Assembly: GCF_000454065.1 (NCBI RefSeq)
Contig: NZ_KE695652.1
Span: 209,291 to 273,290 of the forward strand
Length of the DNA stretch: 64,000 bases
DNA from: Brevibacillus thermoruber 423
GTDB taxonomy: Bacteria > Bacillota > Bacilli > Brevibacillales > Brevibacillaceae
Reading direction: 5' to 3'
The translations under genes were made by a program, and so were the position numbers. The notes under the pieces are model-generated. The model did not search any database and was not told where the DNA came from. It worked only from the letters and a program-made list of their open reading frames with translations. Below are positions 1-8,913 of this stretch, in pieces. Position 1 is the first letter of the stretch. Every line of letters begins with the position of its first letter.

Positions 1-200
1 GCAACATTTCTAGCGAAGATCTGGTCTACATGCTGCACGGCATGGGCTATGAGACCGGCGTGGATCTGCAGAAGCTGATCGAGGCGGGCAGCTACATCCA
101 GCGGCAGTTGGGTCGCCCCCTGCCGTCCAAGGTGCTTGCGGCCAGCCTGGCGCAGGCGGAAACCTGCGCAAAGAAAGAGGCGGAAGGGGATACGGCATGA
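1..200 (+). CDS. Hydroxymethylglutaryl-CoA lyase, C-terminal part (partial)
   Basis: Only the last 65 codons are in the window, read from base 3 to the TGA at 198-200. HMG-CoA lyase splits 3-hydroxy-3-methylglutaryl-CoA into acetoacetate and acetyl-CoA, the last step of leucine breakdown. The visible tail has the family pattern of a conserved Cys-less end: LVYMLHGMGYETGVDL followed by a helix and LGRPLPSKV. The stop overlaps the next ATG (ATGA), so the two genes are translationally coupled. The identification rests on this short tail and on the two following genes of the same pathway. Confidence 0.75.
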   Translation, partial: NISSEDLVYMLHGMGYETGVDLQKLIEAGSYIQRQLGRPLPSKVLAASLAQAETCAKKEAEGDTA

Positions 201-970
201 GCGTGCTGCTGCGAAAAGAGGGGGCCGTCGGCGTGCTGACGCTGAATCGGCCCGAGGTGTACAACTGTCTGAACCTGGAGACGCTGTTCACGCTGCGACG
301 GCTGATTGCCGAGATCGATGCGGATAGGGAGATTCGCGCCGTCATTGTGACCGGCGCGGGGGAGAAGGCGTTCTGCTCCGGCGCCGACTTAAAGGAGCGG
401 CGCACGATGACGGACCTTCAGGTGCAGCTCTACATCCGCACCATCCGGGACACGTTCAGCGAGCTGGAGCGTCTGCCCAAGCCGGTCATCGCCGCAATCA
501 ACGGCGTGGCGCTGGGCGGCGGAACGGAGCTGGCCCTGGCCTGCGACCTCAGGGTGATGAGCGAGTCGGCCCAGATGGGGCTGACGGAAACGTCGCTCGG
601 CATCATCCCAGGAGCGGGCGGGACACAGCGGCTGCCGCGCCTGATCGGCAAGGGGAAGGCCAAGGAACTGATTTTTACCGCCCGCCGCGTCCACGCCGAG
701 GAGGCGCTGGCGATCGGGCTGGTCAACCGCACGGCTCCGCCAGACCAGGTGATGGCGTCCGCGCTGGCGCTGGCCGAGGAGATGGCCGCCAACGCGCCGC
801 TTGCGCTCGCCCAGGCGAAGTTCGCCATCGATTACGGGATGGAGGCCGATCTGGCGACGGGACTGGCGATGGAGAGCAGCGCCTACCAGGTGCTGATCCC
901 CACCCGCGACCGGCTGGAGGGGCTGGAAGCGTTCAGGGAAAAGCGAAAACCGGTATATCGCGGAGAATGA
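197..970 (+). CDS. Enoyl-CoA hydratase/isomerase family protein (probable methylglutaconyl-CoA hydratase)
   Basis: This is a 257-residue crotonase-fold protein. Family signatures are the oxyanion-hole segment with FCSGADLKER near residue 58 and the block GGGTELALACDLRVMS near residue 105, followed by the catalytic-region glutamates in GLTETSLGIIPGAGGTQRL. The setting, between an HMG-CoA lyase and an acyl-CoA carboxylase beta subunit, matches the yngG-yngF-yngE order of Bacillus and points to hydration of 3-methylglutaconyl-CoA in leucine/isovalerate catabolism. The fold is certain; the exact substrate is inferred from neighbours. Confidence 0.88.
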   Translation: MSVLLRKEGAVGVLTLNRPEVYNCLNLETLFTLRRLIAEIDADREIRAVIVTGAGEKAFCSGADLKERRTMTDLQVQLYIRTIRDTFSELERLPKPVIAAINGVALGGGTELALACDLRVMSESAQMGLTETSLGIIPGAGGTQRLPRLIGKGKAKELIFTARRVHAEEALAIGLVNRTAPPDQVMASALALAEEMAANAPLALAQAKFAIDYGMEADLATGLAMESSAYQVLIPTRDRLEGLEAFREKRKPVYRGE

Positions 971-985
971 CGGGAGGAACGGCAG

Positions 986-2524
986 ATGAGCAAGCAGTTG
1001 GAACAGACGCTGAAAGAACGGATCGCCCAGGTGGAGCAGGGGGGCGAGGAAAAGTACCACGCCAAGCTGAAGGAGCAGAACAAGCTGTTCGTCCGCGACA
1101 GGTTGAAGCTGCTGTTTGACGGCGAGTTCATGGTGGAAGACGGCTTGTTTGCCAATTTCACCGCGGGCGACCTGCCGGCCGACGGGGTTGTGACCGCCAT
1201 CGGCAAAGTAAACGGGCGGACCGTCTGCGTGATGGCCAACGATTCGACGGTCAAGGCCGGTTCGTGGGGAGCGCGGACGGTGGAAAAGATCATCCGCATC
1301 CAGGAGACGGCGGAGAAAATGCGCGTGCCGCTGATCTATCTGGTCGACTCCGCCGGCGCCCGCATTACCGATCAACTGGAGATGTTCCCCGGCAGGCGGG
1401 GGGCGGGCCGGATCTTTTACAACCAGGTGAAGCTCTCCGGCAAGATTCCCCAGGTCTGCATCCTGTTTGGCCCTTCCGCCGCAGGAGGGGCGTACATTCC
1501 GGCGTTTTGCGACGTGGTCATCATGGTGGACAAAAACGCCAGCATGTACCTCGGGTCTCCCCGCATGGCGGAAATGGTGATCGGCGAAAAGGTGACGCTG
1601 GAGGAGCTGGGCGGCGCCCGCATGCACTGCTCGGTGAGCGGCTGCGGCGACATTCTGGCGGCCAATGAAGAGGAAGCGATTCAGGCCGCCCGCCGTTACC
1701 TCGGCTTTTTCCCAGCCGACTACACGAAAGAGCCGCCTGTGGAAGCGGCCCGGCCACCCAAGCCGGATGCGCGGGACATCAACGAGATCGTGCCGGAAAA
1801 CCAGAACACGCCCTTCAACATGTACGACTTGATTGATGCGCTGGTGGACGAGGGGTCCTTTTTCGAGATCAAGAAGCTGTTCGCCCAGGAGCTGATCACC
1901 GGTTTTGCCCGGCTGGACGGAAAGCCGGTCGGCATCGTCGCCAACCAGCCGCGGGTGAAGGGGGGCGTGCTGTTCGTCGATTCGGCCGACAAGGCGGCCC
2001 GCTTCATTACCTTGTGCGACGCCTTTCAGATTCCGCTGCTGTTTCTCGCCGACGTCCCGGGCTTCATGATCGGCACGGCCGTGGAGCGGGCCGGCATCAT
2101 CCGGCACGGGGCGAAAATGATCGCGGCCATGGCGGAGGCGACCGTGCCGAAGATCTCCGTGATCGTGCGCAAGGCGTACGGCGCCGGCCTGTACGCGATG
2201 GCCAGCTCGGCGTTTGAACCGGACGCCTGCCTGGCGCTGCCCGGCGCGCAGATCGCCGTGATGGGGCCGGAAGCGGCGGTCAACGCCGTCTACAGCAACA
2301 AGATCCAGGCGATTGAAGACCCGCAGGAGCGGCAGGCGTTTATCATGGAAAAACGGCGCGAGTACCAGCAGGATATCGACATCTACCTGCTCGCCTCCAA
2401 CCTGATCGTGGACGCGATCGTGCCGCCGAGCGAACTGCGCGGCGAGCTGATCCGCCGCTTCGGCGTCTACGGCAGCAAACGGCAAATCTTCTCGGAGCGC
2501 AAGCACCCGGTATATCCAGTGTAG
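986..2524 (+). CDS. Acyl-CoA carboxylase, carboxyltransferase (beta) subunit; methylcrotonyl/propionyl-CoA type
   Basis: This 512-residue protein has two crotonase-like carboxyltransferase halves. The N half contains VDSAGARI and GPSAAGGAYIPAF; the C half contains PGFMIGTAVERAGIIRHGAKM and KAYGAGLYAM, which form the acyl-CoA and carboxybiotin sites. It would transfer CO2 from a biotinylated alpha subunit that must lie upstream of the window. It follows the hydratase by 15 bp with RBS GGGAGGA and is the last gene of the operon before a strong terminator. Context favours 3-methylcrotonyl-CoA, but propionyl-CoA cannot be excluded. Confidence 0.87.
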   Translation: MSKQLEQTLKERIAQVEQGGEEKYHAKLKEQNKLFVRDRLKLLFDGEFMVEDGLFANFTAGDLPADGVVTAIGKVNGRTVCVMANDSTVKAGSWGARTVEKIIRIQETAEKMRVPLIYLVDSAGARITDQLEMFPGRRGAGRIFYNQVKLSGKIPQVCILFGPSAAGGAYIPAFCDVVIMVDKNASMYLGSPRMAEMVIGEKVTLEELGGARMHCSVSGCGDILAANEEEAIQAARRYLGFFPADYTKEPPVEAARPPKPDARDINEIVPENQNTPFNMYDLIDALVDEGSFFEIKKLFAQELITGFARLDGKPVGIVANQPRVKGGVLFVDSADKAARFITLCDAFQIPLLFLADVPGFMIGTAVERAGIIRHGAKMIAAMAEATVPKISVIVRKAYGAGLYAMASSAFEPDACLALPGAQIAVMGPEAAVNAVYSNKIQAIEDPQERQAFIMEKRREYQQDIDIYLLASNLIVDAIVPPSELRGELIRRFGVYGSKRQIFSERKHPVYPV

Positions 2525-2531
2525 ACGCGCC

Positions 2532-2570
2532 AAACAGACTGTCTTCGGCGAGGAGGCAGTCTGTTTTTTT
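2532..2570 (+). terminator. Intrinsic terminator of the acyl-CoA catabolic operon
   Basis: A perfect 10-bp stem (AAACAGACTG at 2532-2541 pairs with CAGTCTGTTT at 2557-2566) is followed by a T run, seven bases after the carboxylase stop codon. Confidence 0.9.
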
Positions 2571-2639
2571 GTGTGAAAAACGGGCTGTGTCGCAGTTATT
2601 CAACTAACGGGCAGAATACTCAAGAACAACTATTCAACC

Positions 2640-2945
2640 TCAAATCGATTCCATCCTACCAAAATGGTCAATCACAAACTGTTTGAATTGTGAGGCTGCT
2701 GGCGACAAGTATCGTTCCTTACTAAACGCAATCCCTATCACACGTTTGCACGCTGGCTGCCGGATAGGAATATAAACGATGTTACTCTTGTCCAATCCTA
2801 CATCGGGGAGGAGCGACACGCCCAGTCCAGCGGCGACTAGCCCTGCTGCGGTAGCGACTTCTTCTCAACCTGAGAGGATTTTTTGGCTTGACGTTATTTT
2901 CACTCCGAATGGCTGCTGCTGTAAGCACTTGTTCTGACGTGACCG
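2640..2945 (-). pseudogene. Remnant of a LysR-family transcriptional regulator (C-terminal end)
   Basis: Minus-strand reading from 2864 to the TGA at 2640-2642 gives a clean LysR effector-domain tail, including EVATAAGLVAAGLGVSLLPD and a final helix. Just upstream the frame meets an in-frame TGA at 2865-2867. Related sequence resumes in another frame to about 2945 after an A run, so at least one frameshift and one stop have accumulated. No helix-turn-helix or effector-domain N-half is found. The 480-bp stretch between the terminator and panE holds nothing else I can support. Confidence 0.6.
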
Positions 2946-3053
2946 TCCGGAAGTAAAATGTTCGATAATTTTGACCTTTTGCGCACATTCAATTGAAGAT
3001 TCGCCGCAAACCTGCTATTCTTGAGATAAGTATTGATTAATGTAGGTGAACAA

Positions 3054-4028
3054 ATGCAGTCGGAAGCGATAACTTTCCACCCGGTGGTAATCGGCGGCGG
3101 TTCCGTGGGACTGCTGTACGCGGCCCGTTTTTTGCTGAACGGCCAGTCGGTCGAGTTGGTTACCCGCAGCCGCGAGCAGGCCGCGCTGCTGGGCGAACGC
3201 GGGCTGTCCCTGTACACGCTGGACGGCCGGCGGGAAACGGTCGCAGTCAACGCTTCTCCGATTGAGGACGGATTGCCGGCCGGCGATCTTTACCTGCTGG
3301 CCGTCAAGCAGACCGCCATCGCCGAGCTGCTGCCGCTGCTGCGCCAACTGCCCCGCTCGGCGCGGGTGCTGGCCCTGCAAAACGGCATGGGCCATCACGA
3401 GCGATTGGCGGAGGCGCTGGCGCCTGAGCAGCGTTTTTACGCCATCAATACGGAGGGGGCGCGCCACCTGTCGCCGACCGACGTGGAACACACCGGCACC
3501 GGCCTCCTGCGCGTCGGACCCTGGACGGCTGAGCCTGTACGCGATCCGCTGATTGCCGCGTTTGTCGCCTGGGCCAACCGCTGCGGCATCCGCGCCGAAT
3601 ACGTGGACGCCGTCGAGCCGTACGCCTGGCGCAAACTGCTGGCCAACGCGCTGATCAACCCCTTGACCGCGTTGTTCGAGATTCCCAACGGCATGCTGCT
3701 CGATTCGCCGCACACGCTCAGGCTGATGCGGGAATTGTTTGACGAAGCCGCCGCCGTGGCCAACCGCTGCGGTCAAAAAATTGACGAAGCGGACTGGCAG
3801 GAAATTGTATCCATTTGCCGAAATACTTCCCGGAATCTTTCCTCCATGCTGCAGGATATCAGACGGCACAACCGGACGGAAGTGGACGCGATCAACGGGT
3901 ACCTCGTGGAAAAGGGGAAACGGACCGGAACGCCCGTTCCGCTGCACGAAACGCTGCTGCGCGCCGTGCTCCTGAAATCAGGCATGGAAACCGCGAAAGG
4001 AGAGGCGGCACATGACCGTTCTGGGTAA
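3054..4028 (+). CDS. panE: 2-dehydropantoate 2-reductase
   Basis: This 324-residue NADPH-dependent ketopantoate reductase makes pantoate for coenzyme A synthesis. The N-terminal Rossmann motif is GGGSVGLLYA near residue 12, followed by LLAVKQ and the substrate-domain segment ALQNGMGH. The catalytic-lysine helix YAWRKLLANALINPLTA is near residue 195. ATG 3054 is preferred over an upstream TTG because AGGTGA lies 6 bases in front of it. The 3' end overlaps the next gene by 17 bp. The gene lies in the conserved panE / DUF3397 / bshC neighbourhood. Confidence 0.88.
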   Translation: MQSEAITFHPVVIGGGSVGLLYAARFLLNGQSVELVTRSREQAALLGERGLSLYTLDGRRETVAVNASPIEDGLPAGDLYLLAVKQTAIAELLPLLRQLPRSARVLALQNGMGHHERLAEALAPEQRFYAINTEGARHLSPTDVEHTGTGLLRVGPWTAEPVRDPLIAAFVAWANRCGIRAEYVDAVEPYAWRKLLANALINPLTALFEIPNGMLLDSPHTLRLMRELFDEAAAVANRCGQKIDEADWQEIVSICRNTSRNLSSMLQDIRRHNRTEVDAINGYLVEKGKRTGTPVPLHETLLRAVLLKSGMETAKGEAAHDRSG

Positions 4029-4431
4029 TCTCTGGTCGTTCGTCTGGGCAGCGCTGACCCATGTGTGGGCCCTGCTTACCGTTTTTCCTTTTCTCGGGTT
4101 TCCGCTGGCGTATCTGATCGTGCACGCGTGGAAACGGGACCGGCGGCTGGCGGGCCGCTGGGCGGTAAATATCACGAATTTTTTGTTCATTCGCGCCGTC
4201 GTGGCCGCCTATGGCGTGATCTGGCCGCACGCGCTGTCCGCCTGGTGGTGGGTGACCGTGTTTTTCCTCGTGACCGTTGGCTTGCTGAGCTGGCTGCAGG
4301 TGAAGTGGAAGGGAAAACTTTCCCTGCGGAAGGCCGGTTTTTCCGCGTGGCGGTTGTCGTTTCCCCTGTTTGGACTGGTTTACGTGGTGCTCTTTGCGAT
4401 GGGGATCGTCAAGACGATGAGCGTCGTCTGA
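4012..4431 (+). CDS. DUF3397 family membrane protein
   Basis: This 139-residue protein has four hydrophobic segments, at about residues 5-38, 50-72, 76-95 and 112-136, separated by short Arg/Lys-rich loops. It is therefore an integral membrane protein. Proteins of this size and place, between panE and bshC, belong to DUF3397 in Bacillales. The start overlaps the end of panE by 17 bp, indicating coupled translation. No enzymatic motif is visible and the function is unknown. Confidence 0.72.
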   Translation: MTVLGNLWSFVWAALTHVWALLTVFPFLGFPLAYLIVHAWKRDRRLAGRWAVNITNFLFIRAVVAAYGVIWPHALSAWWWVTVFFLVTVGLLSWLQVKWKGKLSLRKAGFSAWRLSFPLFGLVYVVLFAMGIVKTMSVV

Positions 4432-4479
4432 ATCACCGGCGGTACCGATACATATCCTGAAAAGAAAGAAGGTAGGACA

Positions 4480-5040
4480 ATGATGCGGCTTCCCATCGAG
4501 TCGATTGGGCACAAGATTCGAACGATTCGGAAAGAGCGTGGCTTCACGCTCGAAATCATGGCCAACAAGACAGGACTGAGCAAGGGCTTGCTCAGCCAGG
4601 TGGAGCGCGGCATTTCCCAGCCCTCGCTGGATTCGCTGTGGAAGATCACGAAAGCGCTCGAATCGTCGATCATTCACTTTTTCGAGGACATCGACCAGAA
4701 GCAGGTACACGTCACCCGCAAAGAGAAGCGCAGACAGATGATCTTCCCCGAATCGACCGGCACCTACAGCCTGCTTTCCGCCGGCGGCAGCGGCAAATTG
4801 GGCATGCTGGAAGTGCGGCTCAAGCCGGGGCAGATGGCGGCGGACAAGTTTGTGCAGGCAGAAGGCGAAGAGTGTTTCGTCGTCATCCAGGGACGCGTGA
4901 CGGCGCGCTTCAACGACGAGGAGCATGAACTGGAAGCGGGCGACAGCATCTCGTTTGACAGTTCCAAAGCCCACACCATCGAAAATACCGGAGACAGCGA
5001 GGCCGTGCTGATCTGGTCGGTGACACCGCCGCAATTTTGA
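4480..5040 (+). CDS. XRE-family transcriptional regulator with C-terminal cupin domain
   Basis: This 186-residue protein has an N-terminal helix-turn-helix (IRTIRKERGFTLEIMANKTG then LSKGLLSQVERG, about residues 12-45). A cupin beta-barrel follows at about residues 110-185, with GEECFVVIQGRV and a GDSISFDSSKAH motif carrying the C-terminal cupin His. This architecture is typical of small-molecule sensing repressors such as PuuR-like proteins. It sits between the DUF3397 gene and bshC; the ligand and targets are not evident. The RBS AAGGTAGGA precedes a double ATG. Confidence 0.85.
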   Translation: MMRLPIESIGHKIRTIRKERGFTLEIMANKTGLSKGLLSQVERGISQPSLDSLWKITKALESSIIHFFEDIDQKQVHVTRKEKRRQMIFPESTGTYSLLSAGGSGKLGMLEVRLKPGQMAADKFVQAEGEECFVVIQGRVTARFNDEEHELEAGDSISFDSSKAHTIENTGDSEAVLIWSVTPPQF

Positions 5041-5087
5041 GACAGCACATCCGACAGCACTTTGACAATCCATGGGACGGGTTGTCT

Positions 5088-5118
5088 TGTTTTTTACGGG
5101 AAGGGGGCATGGTATAAT
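5088..5118 (+). promoter_or_regulatory. Probable sigma-A promoter of bshC
   Basis: An extended -10 element (TGGTATAAT, with TATAAT at 5113-5118) lies 35 bp before the bshC start. The -35 region is poor (TTGTTT at 5088-5093, 19-bp spacing), as is common with extended -10 promoters. Confidence 0.55.
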
Positions 5119-5152
5119 TTGCAGTGACATGGCGTAAGAAAGGTGAGCATCG

Positions 5153-6775
5153 ATGAAAATTGAATGCGTTGCGCTTCCATTGGCGAACCCGCTGGCCGAT
5201 GCGTACCAGCAGGGAAAAGCCGATGCGCTGCAATTTTTTGCGTACCATCCCTACCGTTCCGATTCGTACCGGGAGCGGATCGCGTGGCTCAAGGCCCGGC
5301 CGATCCCGCACCGGGAAGAACTGGCGGACGGATTGTATGCCTACAACAGCCAGATCGGCAATCACCCGGAGGCGCTGGCGCAGATTGAAAGGCTGCGATG
5401 TACGCAGACGCTGGTCGTCGTCGGCGGCCAGCAGGCCGGGGTGCTGACGGGGCCGCTGTATACGATCTACAAAGCCGTCCACCTGGTGCAGGCGGCGAAA
5501 CGGCTGTCGGCGGAACTGCAGACGGAGGTCGTCCCGGTGTTCTGGATTGCCGGCGAAGACCACGATATTGACGAAATTGACCACCTCTACTGGCTGGCGG
5601 AGGGGGGGACGGCTCTGCGCAAAGGGCGGCTGGCTCTGCCGCGCAAAGGGCGTCCGTCGGCCAGCATGCTGCCCCTCGACCCGGACGAGTGCCGCCGCTT
5701 TCTGGCCGGTTTTTTTGCCGACCAGACGGAAACGGCGGAAACCGCCGTCATTCGGGATCTGCTGGAAGAATCGCTGGCTGCCTCCGAGACGGTGACGGAC
5801 TGGTTCGCCCGCCTGATGGCCCGCCTGTTCGGCAAGCACGGCCTGGTGCTGGTGGAGTCCAGCCTGCCGTTTGTCCGCAAGCTGGAACAGCCGATGTTCC
5901 GCGCGATCCTCGAACAAAACGAACGGCTGGCCAGCCTGCTGTTGGACGCCGCCGAACGGATTGGAGCGGCCGGATACCCGCTGCAGCTTCAGGTGGAGGC
6001 GCATCAGGCCAACCTGTTTCTCTACGAGGACGGGGACCGTTTGCTCCTGGAGCGCCGCGGCGAACGTTTCGTGACGCGGCGCCGCAGCTACACCCGGGAG
6101 GAACTGATGCGGCTGGCGGAGACGGAGCCGGAGCGCTTCAGCGCCAATGTGGTGACCCGCGCGCTGATGCAGGAGCATCTGTTTCCCACGCTCGCCTTTG
6201 TGGCGGGGCCGGGAGAAGTGGCGTACTGGGCGTATTTCAAAGAGGTGTTTGAACACTTTGGGCTTCGCCTGCCGATCGTGCTGCCCCGCCTGTCGGTCAC
6301 CCTGGTGGAAGGGGCGATGGAGCGGCTGCTGCGCGAGTGCGGCTTGACCGTCGAACGGATGCTGAAGGATTTTGCCGGGTGGAAAGCGGAATGGGAGGCG
6401 CGGCGGGAACCACACCCCTTGGCCGGACGCTTCGAAGAGGTGCGGGAAGCCCTGCTCGACCTCTACCGTCCGCTCGTGGACGAGGTCGTCCGCCTGGAAC
6501 CGGGCATGCGTCAGTTGGCCGAAAAGAATGTGGGCATGCTGATGGCCCAGGTGGATTTTTTGGAGAAGCGGCTGCTCCGCTCGCTGGACCAGCGGGAAGA
6601 TGTGGGCAGGGTGCGCGTGCGGCGGCTGGAGGCGGCGCTCCTTCCCGAGGGAGCATGGCAGGAGCGGAAGCTGTCGTTTGTTCCCTTTGCCAACAAGCAC
6701 GGACTCGACCTGGTCGACCGTCTGGTGGAAGCGCCGTTTGTGCACGACGGCACGCATCAGGTCATCTATCTGTAA
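5153..6775 (+). CDS. bshC: Putative cysteine ligase BshC (bacillithiol biosynthesis)
   Basis: BshC adds cysteine to glucosaminyl-malate, the last step in making bacillithiol. The 540-residue length equals the family norm. Visible landmarks are VVGGQQAGVLTGPLYTIYKA near residue 84, WIAGEDHDIDEIDH near residue 126, and PSASMLPL. A helical C-terminal region ends in WQERKLSFVPFANKHG and VIYL, the usual BshC terminus. The gene has its own likely promoter and a terminator. In Bacillus it is directly followed by mraZ; here 5.9 kb of other genes intervene. Confidence 0.92.
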   Translation: MKIECVALPLANPLADAYQQGKADALQFFAYHPYRSDSYRERIAWLKARPIPHREELADGLYAYNSQIGNHPEALAQIERLRCTQTLVVVGGQQAGVLTGPLYTIYKAVHLVQAAKRLSAELQTEVVPVFWIAGEDHDIDEIDHLYWLAEGGTALRKGRLALPRKGRPSASMLPLDPDECRRFLAGFFADQTETAETAVIRDLLEESLAASETVTDWFARLMARLFGKHGLVLVESSLPFVRKLEQPMFRAILEQNERLASLLLDAAERIGAAGYPLQLQVEAHQANLFLYEDGDRLLLERRGERFVTRRRSYTREELMRLAETEPERFSANVVTRALMQEHLFPTLAFVAGPGEVAYWAYFKEVFEHFGLRLPIVLPRLSVTLVEGAMERLLRECGLTVERMLKDFAGWKAEWEARREPHPLAGRFEEVREALLDLYRPLVDEVVRLEPGMRQLAEKNVGMLMAQVDFLEKRLLRSLDQREDVGRVRVRRLEAALLPEGAWQERKLSFVPFANKHGLDLVDRLVEAPFVHDGTHQVIYL

Positions 6776-6790
6776 ACGCACGGACTGCAG

Positions 6791-6820
6791 TGCCAAGCCT
6801 TTGGGGCTTGGCCATTTTTC
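6791..6820 (+). terminator. Intrinsic terminator after bshC
   Basis: The stem GCCAAGCC (6792-6799) pairs with GGCTTGGC (6805-6812), with a T run from 6815, 16 bases after the bshC stop. Confidence 0.8.
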
Positions 6821-7015
6821 GAGCTTCGGCATGTTCATCCGGACCGCCGCCGGCATCACGCGGTGGCCCGCGTCCGGCGGTGTCGCAGCGGGCGTGAGCC
6901 AGCCCGTTTGCTGTCGAATGGAAAAAGGTGTTAGTCTCTGTTGTCGAAACATTTTTTGCCCCCTTGCGTCATACAAGTGACAGGCGGAAAACCTGCGAAA
7001 GGTGGTCGTGGCGAC

Positions 7016-8065
7016 ATGCAGCGCAGTATGCGGCGAGGAATGCGGCTGTTGGCCGGATTGGCGCTGGCGGTTTCGGCCGTGCTGGCCGGATGGGCGGGCG
7101 GCACGGCAACGGCTGCGGCCCGGACGGAAGGCGGGCCGCCGAACGGCGTGTTTGCCGATACGCAAAGCCATTGGGCCGCATGGGAGATCGCCGAGGCGGC
7201 CAAGTCCGGCCTGCTGCGCGGATTTCCCGACGGGACGTTTCGGCCCGACGAGCCGGTTACCCAGGAGCAGTTCATGGCGCTGGTGGAACGGGTGCTGCCG
7301 CCGTTCGAGGGCCACGAGGCGGATGCGGTCGCGCGCGAACACGATCTGTCCGCCGTGCGCGGACGCTGGTCGGAAAACACGTACGTTCATCTGCTGGCGG
7401 CGGGCATCGTTCCGACGGGAAAGCCGTTTGACACGCTGAACCGCTTGGAGGCGGCACGGCTGCTTTTGGCCGCGCTGGGGCACCAGTCGGAAGGAGAGAA
7501 ATACCGCGGGACCAAGGTCCGATTTTTTACCGACATCTCCCCTGCCGACGAATCCCGGGTGCTGACGGTCTACCCCGTCTACAAGCTGGGCGTGATGACC
7601 GGCTACCCGGACGGTGCGTTTCGCCCCGGCGAAGCGGTCAGCCGTGCGCAGGCGGTCGTGCTGCTGGGGCGGGTCAAACAGAAAATCGCCGAGCTCTACC
7701 CGGGACGGGTGACGCCGGACGAGCAGCGGGCGATGACGCAGGCGGTGCGGACGTTTGTGCAGGACGTGATGGATCAGCAAAAGATCCGCCGTTTTGACGA
7801 TCTCCTCCGGTACGTGCGCGAGCGCAAGCTGCCGGTGACGGAGAAGTTTTTGCAGGAACACTTTTCGTTCATGAGGTACGAGGTGTACGATTTCATCCGT
7901 TTCCCCCGGTTTGACGAGCTGATCTACTACGCCAAAATCGGCCCGGACAAGTACCGGATGACCGTGCAGTATTACGCCGGGGATCTGGGCGGAAGCGTGG
8001 ACAAGACGTTTTACCTTTCATCCAAAGACGGCAAAACCTTTCAGTTGATCGGCAAAGACGAATAG
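7016..8065 (+). CDS. S-layer homology (SLH) domain secreted protein
   Basis: This 349-residue protein starts with an Arg-rich signal peptide (hydrophobic core at about residues 9-30, Ala-rich cleavage region). A clear first SLH repeat follows (HWAAWEIAEAAKSGLLRGF then PDGTFRPDEPVTQEQF), then a weak second repeat and a clear third (LGVMTGYPDGAFRPGEAVSR). SLH repeats anchor proteins to pyruvylated wall polymer. The last ~120 residues are a unique, basic and aromatic domain of no recognised family. ATG 7016 is chosen for AAAGGTGG 10 bases upstream; an earlier in-frame ATG lacks a signal-peptide start. Confidence 0.82.
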   Translation: MQRSMRRGMRLLAGLALAVSAVLAGWAGGTATAAARTEGGPPNGVFADTQSHWAAWEIAEAAKSGLLRGFPDGTFRPDEPVTQEQFMALVERVLPPFEGHEADAVAREHDLSAVRGRWSENTYVHLLAAGIVPTGKPFDTLNRLEAARLLLAALGHQSEGEKYRGTKVRFFTDISPADESRVLTVYPVYKLGVMTGYPDGAFRPGEAVSRAQAVVLLGRVKQKIAELYPGRVTPDEQRAMTQAVRTFVQDVMDQQKIRRFDDLLRYVRERKLPVTEKFLQEHFSFMRYEVYDFIRFPRFDELIYYAKIGPDKYRMTVQYYAGDLGGSVDKTFYLSSKDGKTFQLIGKDE

Positions 8066-8273
8066 AGAATCACGGGGCTGCGGGCGGCGGAACGACGGGC
8101 TTTTCTGACAGACAAAGAGGCGGCCGCAACAGACGGGAGCAGGCTGCGCAGGTGATGTTCCGCACGCGAAACGGCCCCGGCCGAGCAAACGGAGAAGGGA
8201 AGCCATTCCGAAGAAGCCGGTCCCTCGGCGGCGACGGGATCCGGCGCAACGTTCGAAGCGTGGGGGGAACTGT

Positions 8274-8819
8274 GTGCTGCCCGTAACAGACGTCAGCAAA
8301 TGGCAGGAGCTCAAGGCCAGCTATGAACGGATTTTTCTCGGCACGTCTCCTTTTGAACCCATGTACCAGCGCCATATCGCTGAGAAATTGATCGTGTTTC
8401 CCATTGAGGGAATGCACCTGACGGAAGAGCAGTATCACGCGCTGGTGCAGGCTGCTGCGTTCACTGACGATACGGAATTTTACGTGTCCGAAATTGAAAT
8501 GCCGGATGGGTTTGACAGACGAATCCCGAACGCGCTACCCATTGGAAGTCGAGCGCAGCATGCCCGTACCAAGCGTACCGGGATACCACGATCGTGCTGG
8601 AAAACGCATTCACGTTCCGGCCGATGGGGCGTCATCCTGTCCGCTGAAGATCACGCCGTTGTGGGCGGCTCCAGCGAATTTATGGCGGCGTTTAGGCGTT
8701 TCTATCCCCGCTGGCCGTTGGATATGGACGCATTTGCGTCCTGTTGGAGCGAGTACGCCAGGTCCAGAAATGCGGATGTGACATGGATTTCCGCCTATAT
8801 CGACTACATCTATAAATGA
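8274..8819 (+). pseudogene. Frame-broken gene of unknown function (possible immunity-like protein)
   Basis: A GTG at 8274 with a GGGGGG RBS opens a 181-codon frame, but its middle is compositionally odd. Between about 8505 and 8640 the protein-like signal moves through the other two frames. A charged stretch with TDESRTRYPLEVERS is in frame 2, then YQAYRDTTIVLENAFTF in frame 3, before returning to the first frame with RWGVILSAEDHAVVGGSSEF. This is what three single-base insertions would leave. The intact ends look like one globular protein of about 180 residues. I do not recognise the family. Confidence 0.45.
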
Positions 8820-8836
8820 AAAAGCACAGGTGATTC

Positions 8837-8865
8837 GGGGGCGTTCAGAACGCTCCCTTTTCTTC
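8837..8865 (+). terminator. Intrinsic terminator after the frame-broken gene
   Basis: A 7-bp stem (8837-8843 with 8851-8857, one G-T pair) is followed by a T-rich tail. It serves the plus strand only. Confidence 0.6.
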
Positions 8866-8874
8866 TTACCGATT

Positions 8875-8913
8875 TGAAAAAAGAGTAAGGCGAGCACGCC
8901 TTACTCTTTTTTT
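8875..8913. terminator. Bidirectional terminator between convergent genes
   Basis: A perfect 13-bp inverted repeat (AAAGAGTAAGGCG at 8880-8892, CGCCTTACTCTTT at 8897-8909) is flanked by A and T runs, so it can terminate both strands. It contains the stop codon of the minus-strand permease. Confidence 0.9.

Noticed and set aside
389..2533. 714-codon minus-strand open frame opposite the acyl-CoA carboxylase genes
   Set aside because: It is a mirror frame caused by high GC codon bias; its translation is Arg/His-rich with no domain, and the plus-strand genes are clear.
4910..7861. 983-codon minus-strand open frame opposite bshC and the SLH gene
   Set aside because: Same cause; it spans two plus-strand genes, their gap and a terminator, and shows no recognisable domain.
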